A DNA stretch of 19,901 nt from an uncultured Ruminococcus sp. (lineage in GTDB: Bacteria > Bacillota > Clostridia > Oscillospirales > CAG-272), in NCBI GenBank assembly GCA_902783755.1, contig CACZSC010000063.1, positions 1 to 19,901 of the forward strand, written 5' to 3'. Shown one piece after another: positions 1-7,734 of the stretch. Each line of letters starts with the position of its first letter. The stretch's first letter is position 1. The notes beneath the pieces were generated by a model. It saw only the letters and a list, made by a program, of their open reading frames with translations. It ran no database searches and was not told where the DNA came from. The position numbers and the translations under genes are program-made.

Positions 1-78
1 CAGACAGTGCTCAGCGACCTCATATTCGAGCAGGAACTCGTGATAGAGGAAGTGGAACGCCAGTATTACGGAAAATAG
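1..78 (+). CDS. Solute-binding lipoprotein, C-terminal fragment (cut by window edge)
   Basis: Only the last 25 codons and a TAG stop are present; the gene starts upstream of the window. The encoded tail matches the tail of the next gene (1610-1687) at 23 of 25 residues, so this is almost certainly a paralogous extracellular solute-binding protein arranged in tandem. Nine codons, including the stop, differ silently between the copies (for example CGC against AGA for the same Arg), so the duplication is old and the tail is under protein-level constraint. The ATG of the next gene lies 28 bases downstream, so both are probably one transcript. Nothing can be said about its own signal peptide or ligand. 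Confidence 0.75.
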   Translation, partial: QTVLSDLIFEQELVIEEVERQYYGK

Positions 79-106
79 GGTGCGCGCTCCGCTGCGGAGG
101 TCCCAA

Positions 107-1687
107 ATGTCAAAAGATTCAAACAACAGGAAAAAGGCCGTCAGACTGCTGTCTTTGATGACAGCGGTACTGATGGCCTTCGGCCTATTCTCGTGTGACG
201 GCGGATCTGCAGACCCAGTGGCCGGCACGGGAACGGATACAGCAGATACGGAAGGAAGCGATCTGCTCGAAGGGCTGAATTTCAAGGGAGAGACATTCAC
301 CATCCACAGTTCCGCCAATGTGGAAGGCGTTCTCGCGAAATCCTTCAAGTCGTCCAACTACCTTATCCAGGGAGCCGACGAGTCCCAGGCTGACAAGGCC
401 GCCGAATCCGCCCTGCAGAGAAACAAGCTCGTCGAAAGAAATCTGAACGTAAGGCTCAATTACATAGAATCGGATTATGACTACAACGAGTGCTTCCCTA
501 AAATACGGGAACTGATCAAAGGCGGGCTCGATGACATCCAGCTGATCATAAACGATCTGCGGCTCGCCATGCTGGGGACAGAAGGCCTTTTCCACGACGT
601 GGGATACGGATACTATTTCCAGTTCGACCGGCCCTACTGGTATGACGACCTCATGGACAGCGTGTCCCTTAAGCTGGGGACCAGATACGCCCTCATGGGG
701 GACTATTTCATAGACATCATCCGGTACTCCAACTGTCTGCTCTTCTCGAAGAGCCTGTATGAGAAACTGGGTTGCGACGGCGAAAGCATATACCAGATCG
801 TGCGGGACGGCGACTGGACCCTCGACAAGATGTACGAGATCATGAAAGGCGGGGAGGGCTATCCCTACGAATCCACTTTCATAGACCGGACGGGCAACCA
901 TAAGCGCGACAGGCGCGACACCTACGGGCTCGTGCTCTGGGACTGGTGGGGCCCCATGATCCCCTTCCTTATCTCCACGGATCCCGGATATATAACGAGG
1001 AACTCGGACGGTTATCCGGAACTGAACGTGTACAACGAAAGAAGCGTTTCCCTCACCGAGAAGCTCCTGACCATACTCTATTCTGATGAAGCCGGAGTCG
1101 GGAGGACCTTCGACTTCGACAATGACGACTGCATCCTGGCATTTACGGAGGACCGGGCGTTGATCCTTGGAGGTCAGATGCTTGGGGCTCTTGAATCCAG
1201 CGTATTTGCGGATTCCGAAGTCGATTTCGCCATCCTTCCCTATCCCAAACTGGATGATCTCCAGAGGGATTATGTGGCTCCCATCCATGACACTACCGAA
1301 GTGGGATTCATACCATCCACCATAACATACGCCAATCTCCAGGTGGCGAGCGCAGTGATCGAGTCTCTCAACCGCGAGTCCGAAAAGACTGTGATACCGA
1401 AATACTACGAGTCCACTCTGAAGATCCGCTACGCGAGGGAATCCGCCAACGCCGAGATGATCCAGCTTATCCACGATCACTACGGATCCGCGTTCGCGCT
1501 GGCGTGGGACATCGCCGTTGAAGGGTACATGATGGGAAGTATATTCAATACAGTTTACAAGAACTCCAACACATTCGCATCATACTGCAGAATGTACGAG
1601 GGGCCCGCGCAGACCGCCCTGAGCAACCTGATATTCGAGCAGGAACTGGTGATAGAAGAGGTCGAAAGACAGTATTACGGAAAATAA
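107..1687 (+). CDS. Extracellular solute-binding lipoprotein (family 1-like)
   Basis: A 526-residue secreted lipoprotein. I chose the ATG at 107 because GGAGG (96-100) sits 6 bases before it; the longer GTG frame at 80 would add nine residues ahead of a normal signal peptide. The N-terminus has a basic stretch (NRKKAVR, residues 7-13), a hydrophobic segment and a lipobox L27-F28-S29-C30, followed by an acidic, Ser/Thr-rich linker to about residue 50. The body, with many aromatic residues, resembles the large family of ABC solute-binding proteins (often sugar or oligosaccharide) found in many copies in gut Clostridia. That assignment is family knowledge plus overall look, not a diagnostic motif. 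No permease or ATPase gene lies next to it. It follows a near-identical tail of a paralogue (1-78), so this is a tandem array, and a terminator at 1699-1748 ends the unit. The ligand is unknown. Confidence 0.8.
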   Translation: MSKDSNNRKKAVRLLSLMTAVLMAFGLFSCDGGSADPVAGTGTDTADTEGSDLLEGLNFKGETFTIHSSANVEGVLAKSFKSSNYLIQGADESQADKAAESALQRNKLVERNLNVRLNYIESDYDYNECFPKIRELIKGGLDDIQLIINDLRLAMLGTEGLFHDVGYGYYFQFDRPYWYDDLMDSVSLKLGTRYALMGDYFIDIIRYSNCLLFSKSLYEKLGCDGESIYQIVRDGDWTLDKMYEIMKGGEGYPYESTFIDRTGNHKRDRRDTYGLVLWDWWGPMIPFLISTDPGYITRNSDGYPELNVYNERSVSLTEKLLTILYSDEAGVGRTFDFDNDDCILAFTEDRALILGGQMLGALESSVFADSEVDFAILPYPKLDDLQRDYVAPIHDTTEVGFIPSTITYANLQVASAVIESLNRESEKTVIPKYYESTLKIRYARESANAEMIQLIHDHYGSAFALAWDIAVEGYMMGSIFNTVYKNSNTFASYCRMYEGPAQTALSNLIFEQELVIEEVERQYYGK

Positions 1688-1698
1688 CGGGAAAGGAC

Positions 1699-1748
1699 AA
1701 GGAGACCGTCCGGCGCCGTACAAAGCGGCCGGGATGATCTCCTTTTTT
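1699..1748 (+). terminator. Rho-independent terminator after the solute-binding protein gene
   Basis: Arms AAGGAGA (1699-1705) and TCTCCTT (1738-1744) pair around an inner GC-rich stem (CCGG at 1710-1713 with CCGG at 1729-1732), followed by six T (1743-1748). It lies between convergent genes. Read on the - strand the hairpin is followed only by a weak T-rich stretch, so it may also help end the opposing operon, less efficiently. Confidence 0.75.
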
Positions 1749-1757
1749 GTATTCTTT

Positions 1758-2333
1758 TCACTTTTGCTGCTCTCCCTCAGTCTCACCGGTCGCTTCAGTT
1801 TCACCGTTCACGGCAGTCTCCGCAGTCTCAGGCTGTTTTTTTCTGAAGGACTTTATCAGGAATATAAGCGTCGTGACCGCCACGACCGTGTTGGTAACGA
1901 ACCCCACGTAATTCTGGAGGAAAAAGTTGAAAACTATGAACATCACAGAGTTCACGAGAAACGCCGCCTTGAGGCTCCTCTCGGTCCTGCAGTAGAAGAC
2001 CGCGACAGAGTACTCAAGGTTCGCCAGCACCGGCAGCAGACCAATGATCCCCCTGTTGTTGAACGCTATGCCGAACAGCACCCCGGAGGCGATCATGATC
2101 CATTCCAGTATGCGGTTCGTCTTTCCCTTCATGGCAACAACGTTCCTGAAGATGGCCACCACGTTCTGTACGACGGCGCTGTATCCCTTGAGCGCAGCGG
2201 ATCCGATCCCGTAGAACACCTGGCTCACGATTTGGACCATCAGCATGGACCGGTTGGTCTTTCTGGTGCTGCTGAAAGATTCGGAGATCATCGCCAGTAT
2301 GCTGCAGACGTTCCCTATTATTATCCCGATCAT
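1758..2333 (-). CDS. YgjV-like integral membrane protein
   Basis: About 191 residues, strongly hydrophobic with several predicted membrane helices, for example IGIIIGNVCSILAMI at the N-terminus and NSVMFIVFNFFLQNYVGF near residue 140. A basic KSFRKK stretch and a soluble Glu/Thr-rich tail of about 25 residues follow. Length, order of hydrophobic segments and the N-terminal pattern fit the YgjV/Imp-YgjV family of bacterial inner membrane proteins, whose function is not established. The start is ATG at 2333, sharing one base with the stop of the phosphatase gene (TGATG); a GTG at 2336 one codon earlier is an equal alternative. I see no clear Shine-Dalgarno, so translation is probably coupled to the gene before it. 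It is the last gene of the four-gene - strand operon. The acidic tail is probably cytoplasmic (inference). Confidence 0.72.
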   Translation of the reverse strand: MIGIIIGNVCSILAMISESFSSTRKTNRSMLMVQIVSQVFYGIGSAALKGYSAVVQNVVAIFRNVVAMKGKTNRILEWIMIASGVLFGIAFNNRGIIGLLPVLANLEYSVAVFYCRTERSLKAAFLVNSVMFIVFNFFLQNYVGFVTNTVVAVTTLIFLIKSFRKKQPETAETAVNGETEATGETEGEQQK

Positions 2334-2959
2334 CACTCACACTCGACGTATGACATGTCGCTGACCCGTTTCATATGGCGTTTGCCGTCATCAGTGACGA
2401 ACATCTTCGAAACTCCGCCGGCTCCTCCGCGGATATCGCACCGGTTCAGGTCCTCGACTTCCATGCCCAGGAACATCGCGTTGAAAACGCTGAGTATCTC
2501 ACTGTGGGCAGCGATCAGGACCACCTCGCTGTCGTCCGATATGATCCCGTCGAAGAACGGTTTCAGCCTGTTCCACTCCTCCCGCACGCTCTCGGCGTCG
2601 GAGAACATGCGGTCATCCACCGTTTTCTCCTCACGCTCCACGTTCTCGCAGAACCACTGGATCGATTTGCCGCAGCACTTCCCGAGATTCCTTTCGCGCA
2701 GCTCTTTTTTCAGTATGGGCGTCAGGCCCGTGTACTTCGCCACGGCGTCCGCGGTCTGTGACGCCCTTTTCAGATCCGAGGAGTAGAGGACCACTTTCCT
2801 GGTCTCAAGATCCCCCTTAAGTTCCTCAGCCAGTTTCCTGCCGATCATGTCGGCCTGTTCCCTTCCCAGTTCGGTAAGGTCCCAGTCTGTCCACGATCCC
2901 ACCATGCCGTTCACGTGATGCATGGACTGGGTATGCTGTATCGTCACTATGTATTTCAT
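2333..2959 (-). CDS. Histidine phosphatase superfamily protein with altered RHG motif
   Basis: 208 residues with the phosphoglycerate-mutase-like layout. The phospho-accepting position is H9, a second Arg lies in SSDLKRASQTA (R65), an acidic residue in LRER (E89), and the second His in IAAHSE (H152). LTELGREQA (28-36) is the usual sequence after the first motif. The odd point is the first motif: the canonical RHG is here Q8-H9-T10, followed by an unusual QSMHH, so the conserved first Arg is missing. Family members normally remove phosphate from small metabolites or proteins; whether this one is catalytic is uncertain. The ATG overlaps the stop of thpR by four bases (ATGA), and its own stop overlaps the YgjV-like start, so all three genes are translationally linked. 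Soluble and cytoplasmic; substrate unknown. Confidence 0.85.
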   Translation of the reverse strand: MKYIVTIQHTQSMHHVNGMVGSWTDWDLTELGREQADMIGRKLAEELKGDLETRKVVLYSSDLKRASQTADAVAKYTGLTPILKKELRERNLGKCCGKSIQWFCENVEREEKTVDDRMFSDAESVREEWNRLKPFFDGIISDDSEVVLIAAHSEILSVFNAMFLGMEVEDLNRCDIRGGAGGVSKMFVTDDGKRHMKRVSDMSYVECE

Positions 2960-3489
2960 ATATACTTGTCCTCCGTCAGCGGCACCGCCGCAAGCTCAGT
3001 GTATATCATCCCGTTCTTTCCCCGCTCCGACTTCATGAGGGACACAAACCCGACTTCCGCAGTGTCGTCTTCCAGCCTCATGAAATCCTCGCCGAACCGC
3101 ACGTCTGATGGAACGTATGCATCCCGTGCCAGCGTTATATGGGGCGAGAACTTCTTCCTGTCGAAGGGTATCTCAGCCTCGGCCAGGAAATGCCGCAGGC
3201 TCTTTGTGTATCTCAGCAGCGGCTCGGACCTCTCGAGGCCTGCCCACAGTATGCTGCCGAAACTGCCGGTTCCGGCAAGTTTCAGCCTGAAAGGAGCGGA
3301 GCGGACCTTTTCCATTGTCTCAGCCACGTATCCGGGATCGGCGTATTCGCCTATGAAAGCCAGGGTCAGGTGCAGGTTCTCACGGGGAGCATATCTGCCT
3401 CTTATCCCCGCCTGCCTCATCTCCCTCTGGGTTTTTTCAAGCCCGTCCAGGACCTCTTCCGGGAACCTTACGGCTATGAACAGTCTCAT
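2956..3489 (-). CDS. thpR: RNA 2',3'-cyclic phosphodiesterase (ThpR/LigT family)
   Basis: 177 residues, the normal size for the 2H phosphoesterase ThpR. It carries both defining H-x-T/S-x motifs: HLTL at residues 40-43 and HITL at 117-120. It also has the typical MRLFIAV N-terminus and a central GTGSFG stretch. In this family the two histidines hydrolyse 2',3'-cyclic phosphates at RNA ends to 2'-phosphates; the enzyme was first noticed for RNA ligase activity. GGGAGG lies 6 bases upstream of the ATG, inside the end of the SRAP gene, whose stop begins at most two bases away. The gene's own stop overlaps the next start as ATGA. Pairing with an SRAP protein suggests a nucleic-acid damage or repair theme, but that rests on gene order only. 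Confidence 0.92.
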   Translation of the reverse strand: MRLFIAVRFPEEVLDGLEKTQREMRQAGIRGRYAPRENLHLTLAFIGEYADPGYVAETMEKVRSAPFRLKLAGTGSFGSILWAGLERSEPLLRYTKSLRHFLAEAEIPFDRKKFSPHITLARDAYVPSDVRFGEDFMRLEDDTAEVGFVSLMKSERGKNGMIYTELAAVPLTEDKYI

Positions 3490-3490
3490 G

Positions 3491-4120
3491 TCAGGCCTCC
3501 CTCATCACCATGTTCACCGCGGCATACTTCATGAGGATCTCCGGATCGTTGTCCGGATAGATCCACTCGAATGCGTACAGTTTTGGCATTATGAGCGGCA
3601 TCCTGTCATGGATCTCCGACACCGAGTCCGATGCGGGACGTGTAAGTATGACGAACTCCGGGAACCCTCCGTTCATCCGATAGATCCCGCAGAGCCATGT
3701 CACGGGCTCCTGATCCGTCTTTATGGCATATCTCTGGCCCGTTCTCCTGATGCCCCGCTCGTCGTCATAGTGCTGCCATTCGAAATAATACGAAGCGGGC
3801 ACTATGCAGCGGTGGTCCCGCCATCCCGGAGCGAATATATCCTTTCTGGCCGCTGTTTCGGATCTGGCGTTCACGCACAGCATCTGCTTTCCCCGGGCAT
3901 CCGGCACGTTGTACCCCCATTTCATGGGGAAAGCGGTCAGTTTTCCCAGCTTACTGCTGGCAAGCACGCATGCGGCATCGGACGGCCGTATCTCGCCCGC
4001 CATCACCGCCCTGCGGTTATAGTTCCTTTCAAAGACCTGGAGCAGTCTGGAGGTACCGGCAGTCTCAAGATAAGACCTGAACTCCCGGTCCTCTTCATCC
4101 ACAAAGAATCTTACGCACAT
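3491..4120 (-). CDS. SRAP-domain DNA-protein crosslink protein (YedK/HMCES-like)
   Basis: 209 residues. The family uses Cys2, exposed after Met removal, to form a stable thiazolidine crosslink with abasic sites in single-stranded DNA. That fixes the start at ATG 4120 (MCVRF), which also has GGAGG five bases upstream; a longer frame from 4135 would bury the cysteine. Other family residues are visible: NARSET at 84-89 (N84, R86), the FEW motif with E114, and H171 in IHDRMPLIM. MKWGY at 66-70 is also typical. The protein protects abasic sites at stalled forks and may be autoprocessed. It is the first gene of the operon, with a promoter at 4145-4173 that leaves a leader of only about 18 bases. 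No LexA box was recognised, so SOS control is not shown here. Confidence 0.93.
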   Translation of the reverse strand: MCVRFFVDEEDREFRSYLETAGTSRLLQVFERNYNRRAVMAGEIRPSDAACVLASSKLGKLTAFPMKWGYNVPDARGKQMLCVNARSETAARKDIFAPGWRDHRCIVPASYYFEWQHYDDERGIRRTGQRYAIKTDQEPVTWLCGIYRMNGGFPEFVILTRPASDSVSEIHDRMPLIMPKLYAFEWIYPDNDPEILMKYAAVNMVMREA

Positions 4121-4144
4121 AAATGCCTCCGTCATACCGTCCTG

Positions 4145-4173
4145 ATTTTATCATTCCCGTGCGAATAATGCAA
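4145..4173 (-). promoter_or_regulatory. Sigma-A-type promoter of the SRAP-thpR operon
   Basis: On the - strand, -35 TTGCAT (4173-4168) and -10 TAAAAT (4150-4145) are separated by exactly 17 bases. The expected transcription start is near 4138, about 18 bases before the ATG at 4120. It is back to back with the + strand promoter at 4201-4229. Confidence 0.65.
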
Positions 4174-4200
4174 TGCCCGAACTTTTTTCTCGCGTTTCTC

Positions 4201-4229
4201 TTGTGCTTTTCCGCACTTTCAAGTATACT
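4201..4229 (+). promoter_or_regulatory. Sigma-A-type promoter of the C69 dipeptidase gene
   Basis: -35 TTGTGC (4201-4206) and -10 TATACT (4224-4229) with 17-base spacing. Transcription would start near 4236, giving a leader of about 37 bases that contains the GGAGG ribosome site at 4263-4267. The leader is AT-rich with no obvious riboswitch. Confidence 0.65.
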
Positions 4230-4272
4230 TATACTAAACACATATAAAATAAAAACCTGACCGGAGGCGGAT

Positions 4273-5736
4273 ATGCCCTGCACCACAGTCCTGTTTGGGA
4301 AAAAAGCCACGAATGACGGCTCCACCATGATCGCTAGGACCGATGACGGTTTCTTCGATGTGAAAAAACTGGTAGCCGTGACTCCCGGAAAACAGCCGAA
4401 AAAATACAAAAGCAAGATCTCACGTGTGGAGATAGATCTCCCCGGTGATCCCATGCGCTATACCGCGTGCCCCAGCGTGGATCCCAAGCACGGCATCTGG
4501 GCCGCTACGGGGATCAACGAGGCCAACGTAGGCATGACCGCCACGGAGACCATCACATCGAACCCGAGAGTCCTGGCTGCTGACCCGCTGGTGGTATACA
4601 AAAAGGCAAAGAACAGACGCGAAAAAGACACTCCCGGAGGCATCGGGGAGGAAGATATCGTAGTACTCGTGCTTCCTTACATAAAGAGCGCGAGGGAGGG
4701 AGTCCTGAGACTCGGTTCCCTGCTCGAGGAATACGGCACATATGAATCAAACGGCATCGCATTCAATGACAAGGACGAGGTCTGGTGGCTGGAGACCATC
4801 GGAGGCCATCACTGGATCGCAAAGCGAGTGCCTGACGAGGTCTGCGTCATACATCCCAACCAGTTCGGGACCGACTCCTTCGATCTCGAAGACGCTTTCG
4901 GCAAAAAGAAAAACCATCTCTGCTCAAAGGATCTCCGTGAGTTCATAAAAGACAACGGCCTGGACCTGAACCAGGACGGGAAGTTCAACCCGAGGGACGT
5001 GTTCGGCTCCCGTACCGACATGGATCACATATACAATACCCCGAGAGCCTGGTTCATGGGGAGATACCTGGCTCCGTACTCTCATAAATGGGACGGCCCG
5101 GACGCTGAGTTCGGCCCGGAGAGCGACAATATCCCCTGGGCTCTCGTCCCGGACCGCAAGGTCACGGTTGAAGACATGAAATACCTTCTGTCATCCCACT
5201 ATCAGGGGACCCCGTACGATCCGTACATAAACCGTGATACCGGCATGAAGGGCATGTACCGGTCCATAGGCATAAACCGCACCGGTGTCACCTCCATCTG
5301 CCAGATAAGGAATAACGTGCCGGACGAGATTAGGGGCCTCGAATGGATCTCCTTCGGTTCCACCACATTCTCGGCAGCGCTTCCGCTGTACATCAACGTG
5401 GATTCCTTCCCGGACTACCTCAGCAAAGTGACCCTTGACGCATCCACCGAGAATTTCTACTGGTCCAGCAGGCTCATCGGAGCCCTAGCAGACCCGGTCT
5501 TCTCCACAGTGGCACAGTTCATCGAAAGATACCACAACACGATTGCCGTGGAATCGAGAAAACTGGTCGCTGAATACGACAGGAAGATGACCGAGTCACA
5601 AGACTTCTCCCTTTCCGCGGAAGCAAACGGAAAACTCTGTGAACTGGCAAAGAAACAGACCACGGATGTCCTGAACAAGATACTCCTGGAATCCAGCAAG
5701 CACATGAAAAACGGCTACAACCGCGCAGACAACTGA
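4273..5736 (+). CDS. C69 family dipeptidase (PepD-like)
   Basis: 487 residues, normal for peptidase family C69 (an Ntn-hydrolase fold). The catalytic N-terminal cysteine is C3 in MPCTT, so a two-residue MP leader would have to be removed to free it. The following GKKATNDGSTMIARTDD (9-25) and INEANVGMTATET are characteristic of the family, as is GIAFNDKDEVWWLETIGGHHW in the middle of the protein. There is no signal peptide, so it is predicted cytoplasmic, cleaving a broad range of dipeptides for nitrogen and carbon supply. GGAGG ends five bases before the ATG, and the gene has its own promoter at 4201-4229. The surface-protein gene follows after 37 bases with no terminator seen between them, so the two may be co-transcribed; a functional link is not evident. 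Confidence 0.92.
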   Translation: MPCTTVLFGKKATNDGSTMIARTDDGFFDVKKLVAVTPGKQPKKYKSKISRVEIDLPGDPMRYTACPSVDPKHGIWAATGINEANVGMTATETITSNPRVLAADPLVVYKKAKNRREKDTPGGIGEEDIVVLVLPYIKSAREGVLRLGSLLEEYGTYESNGIAFNDKDEVWWLETIGGHHWIAKRVPDEVCVIHPNQFGTDSFDLEDAFGKKKNHLCSKDLREFIKDNGLDLNQDGKFNPRDVFGSRTDMDHIYNTPRAWFMGRYLAPYSHKWDGPDAEFGPESDNIPWALVPDRKVTVEDMKYLLSSHYQGTPYDPYINRDTGMKGMYRSIGINRTGVTSICQIRNNVPDEIRGLEWISFGSTTFSAALPLYINVDSFPDYLSKVTLDASTENFYWSSRLIGALADPVFSTVAQFIERYHNTIAVESRKLVAEYDRKMTESQDFSLSAEANGKLCELAKKQTTDVLNKILLESSKHMKNGYNRADN

Positions 5737-5773
5737 CAGCGATCCAAATACAAAAACTAAAAGAGGTAAAGCC

Positions 5774-7660
5774 ATGAAAAAAAGACTCATCAGCCTTGTG
5801 CTCAGCGTCATTTTCATCCTGACGCTGATCCCCGCAGCAGCCATCACGAGCTCCGCAGCATCGGCATATTACAGGATTATAGAATTCCCCATCCTGAAGC
5901 ATGTGGAATCCGTTTCGGAAGCCGAGCCCGGCGAGCAGGTGTTCGAATTCGAGATAATCTCAACGAATGCCCAGCCTGAATTCGATGTTATCGAAAACAC
6001 CGTCACCACCAACGGAACTGGATATTTTGAAGGAAAACTTTCCCTTGGACTGTACAGCGAAGACGCTTTCTATAATCTCATGGAAGGCTTCACAGTCAGG
6101 GAAAAGCCTCTTGACAACCCGGACTGGAGCTGTGACACGTCAGAATTCTTCTGCATGACATATCTCGAGGAAGTGACTGTCGACGGCGAGACCAAACAGA
6201 TCCCGGACATCTCGATATACAATCTTTCCATCGGTGAGGAACCCAACTGGAACAACCCGGGCCGCGGCCGCAAGGACATGTATTTCACCAACTACTACCT
6301 CGGAAACGGCACTGACGACGGATACTACTTCATCCTTGACGTTCCGATCCGCAAATTCGTTGAGTCCGTCAACGGACAGGATCCGGGAGAACACACCTTC
6401 ACCATCGAGATCGTAAGCGCCAACTATGCTGATTCTCAGTATACCATTCTCGACAACACCGTGACCTCCACCGGCGTCGGCGGATACTTTGAAGGCCATC
6501 TCACTCTCGGCATACCCAGCGAAAACGAGTTCTGGAACCTGTCGGAAGGCTTCACCATCCGCGAGAAGGACACCGGGGACCAGTACTGGACTTTCGATAC
6601 CACTGAATACATCATAGAGCCCTATGTGCAGAACATAGACATAGAGCATCATCATTTCGAACTCCAGACATTCGCCATATACAACCAGACCCTGGGCCAG
6701 GAGATGGATTACCAGTATCACCGCTCGACATATGACGCCGTGTACTTCACTAACACATACGACGCTCCCCAGAAGGAGTTCGTGACCCTGACGTACGATC
6801 CCAACGGCGGCACGGTCCAGAACCCGGTCCACACGTACAAGCCCGGCTCCACAGCCATCCTCGACGAGCCTGCGTTCCGCGAAGGCTATACTTTCACGGG
6901 CTGGTATGACGAGCCTCAGGGCGGCACACTGCTGACCACGGTACTCATGGATACCGACAGGACAGTTTACGCAGGATGGGAAAAGACTGCTGTTCCTCCG
7001 ATGCTCAACGGCAGCGACCACTCGGCCTACGTCAAGGGATACCCGGACGGCACCGTCAAGCCCTCGAAGAACATCACGAGAGCCGAAGTCACCATGATAT
7101 TCTACAGGCTCCTGAAAGAGGACGTGAGAAACGCCTACCACACCACGACCAACGGCTTCACTGACGTTAAATCCTCCGACTGGTTCAATGAGGCCGTCTC
7201 CACCATGGCCAATCTCGGCATAATCAAGGGACGGACATCCACCACGTTCGCTCCAAACGAGCCCATCACAAGAGCCGAATACGCGACCATCTGCGCAAGG
7301 TTCGATGACACCGTCGTTTCCGAACTGTCAATGTTCACCGACATCTCGGACCACTGGGCAAAATCGTATATAATGAAAGCGGCAGCTCTCGGCTGGATAA
7401 GAGGCTACACCGACGGGACCTTCAGACCCAACCAGCAGATCACCAGGGCAGAATCCATCACCCTGACAAACAGAGTGCTGCAGCGCCTCCCCCAGAATCC
7501 TTCCGACCTGCTGTCAGGCATGATCTTCTTCCCGGACAACGCTGATATAACCAAATGGTACTATCTGCCCATCCAGGAGGCCACCAACTCCCATGACTAC
7601 ATGAATGAATCAGACGGACGCGAGGTCTGGACCAAGCTCCGTGAAAGCACCATGCCGTAA
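5774..7660 (+). CDS. SLH-anchored surface protein with two pilin-like repeats and an InlB B-repeat
   Basis: 628 residues, secreted. Residues 1-31 are a signal peptide (KKR, hydrophobic core, Ala/Ser-rich cleavage region). Two homologous modules follow, about 32-175 and 185-330. Each has LKHVES or IRKFVES near its start, an EGFT(V/I)RE core and a closing YFTN(Y/T)Y. This is the pattern of Spy0128/FctA-type pilin repeats that form internal Lys-Asn isopeptide bonds; candidate sets are K42, E110, N173 and K194, E264, N327 (inference). Residues 336-404 are a Listeria-Bacteroides (InlB B) repeat ending FTGWY...VYAGW. Three SLH segments fill 415-625, with TRAE motifs at 435, 499 and 558; the first is shortened at its front. 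There is no LPxTG, so attachment is by SLH binding to cell-wall polymer. AGAGG (5762-5766) precedes the ATG, and the terminator at 7685-7716 follows. Likely role: adhesion or cell-surface display. Confidence 0.87.
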   Translation: MKKRLISLVLSVIFILTLIPAAAITSSAASAYYRIIEFPILKHVESVSEAEPGEQVFEFEIISTNAQPEFDVIENTVTTNGTGYFEGKLSLGLYSEDAFYNLMEGFTVREKPLDNPDWSCDTSEFFCMTYLEEVTVDGETKQIPDISIYNLSIGEEPNWNNPGRGRKDMYFTNYYLGNGTDDGYYFILDVPIRKFVESVNGQDPGEHTFTIEIVSANYADSQYTILDNTVTSTGVGGYFEGHLTLGIPSENEFWNLSEGFTIREKDTGDQYWTFDTTEYIIEPYVQNIDIEHHHFELQTFAIYNQTLGQEMDYQYHRSTYDAVYFTNTYDAPQKEFVTLTYDPNGGTVQNPVHTYKPGSTAILDEPAFREGYTFTGWYDEPQGGTLLTTVLMDTDRTVYAGWEKTAVPPMLNGSDHSAYVKGYPDGTVKPSKNITRAEVTMIFYRLLKEDVRNAYHTTTNGFTDVKSSDWFNEAVSTMANLGIIKGRTSTTFAPNEPITRAEYATICARFDDTVVSELSMFTDISDHWAKSYIMKAAALGWIRGYTDGTFRPNQQITRAESITLTNRVLQRLPQNPSDLLSGMIFFPDNADITKWYYLPIQEATNSHDYMNESDGREVWTKLRESTMP

Positions 7661-7684
7661 GCATATTTATCCGTGAAACAGACA

Positions 7685-7716
7685 AACCGGGTCTTCACCG
7701 ACCCGGTTCGTTTTTT
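7685..7716 (+). terminator. Strong Rho-independent terminator after the surface-protein gene
   Basis: A perfect 9-bp stem, AACCGGGTC (7685-7693) with GACCCGGTT (7700-7708), with a 6-base loop and a T6 run at 7711-7716. It lies between convergent genes. On the - strand the hairpin is followed by a weaker T-rich stretch, so it may also end the long opposing operon. Confidence 0.93.
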
Positions 7717-7734
7717 GTTTTCTTATGATTCTGC

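Noticed and set aside
185..1480. Long open frame (431 codons) on the - strand opposite the solute-binding protein gene
   Set aside because: It is antisense to a gene with a clear signal peptide, lipobox and ribosome site. The frame has no ribosome site of its own and its translation resembles no family.
1734..2786. 350-codon + strand frame
   Set aside because: It runs antisense through the YgjV-like and phosphatase genes, whose motifs and overlapping starts are convincing. Its product is His/Arg-rich and has no recognisable domain.
2915..4168. 417-codon + strand frame
   Set aside because: Antisense to thpR and SRAP, both supported by catalytic motifs. It is a by-product of the GC-rich reading frames.
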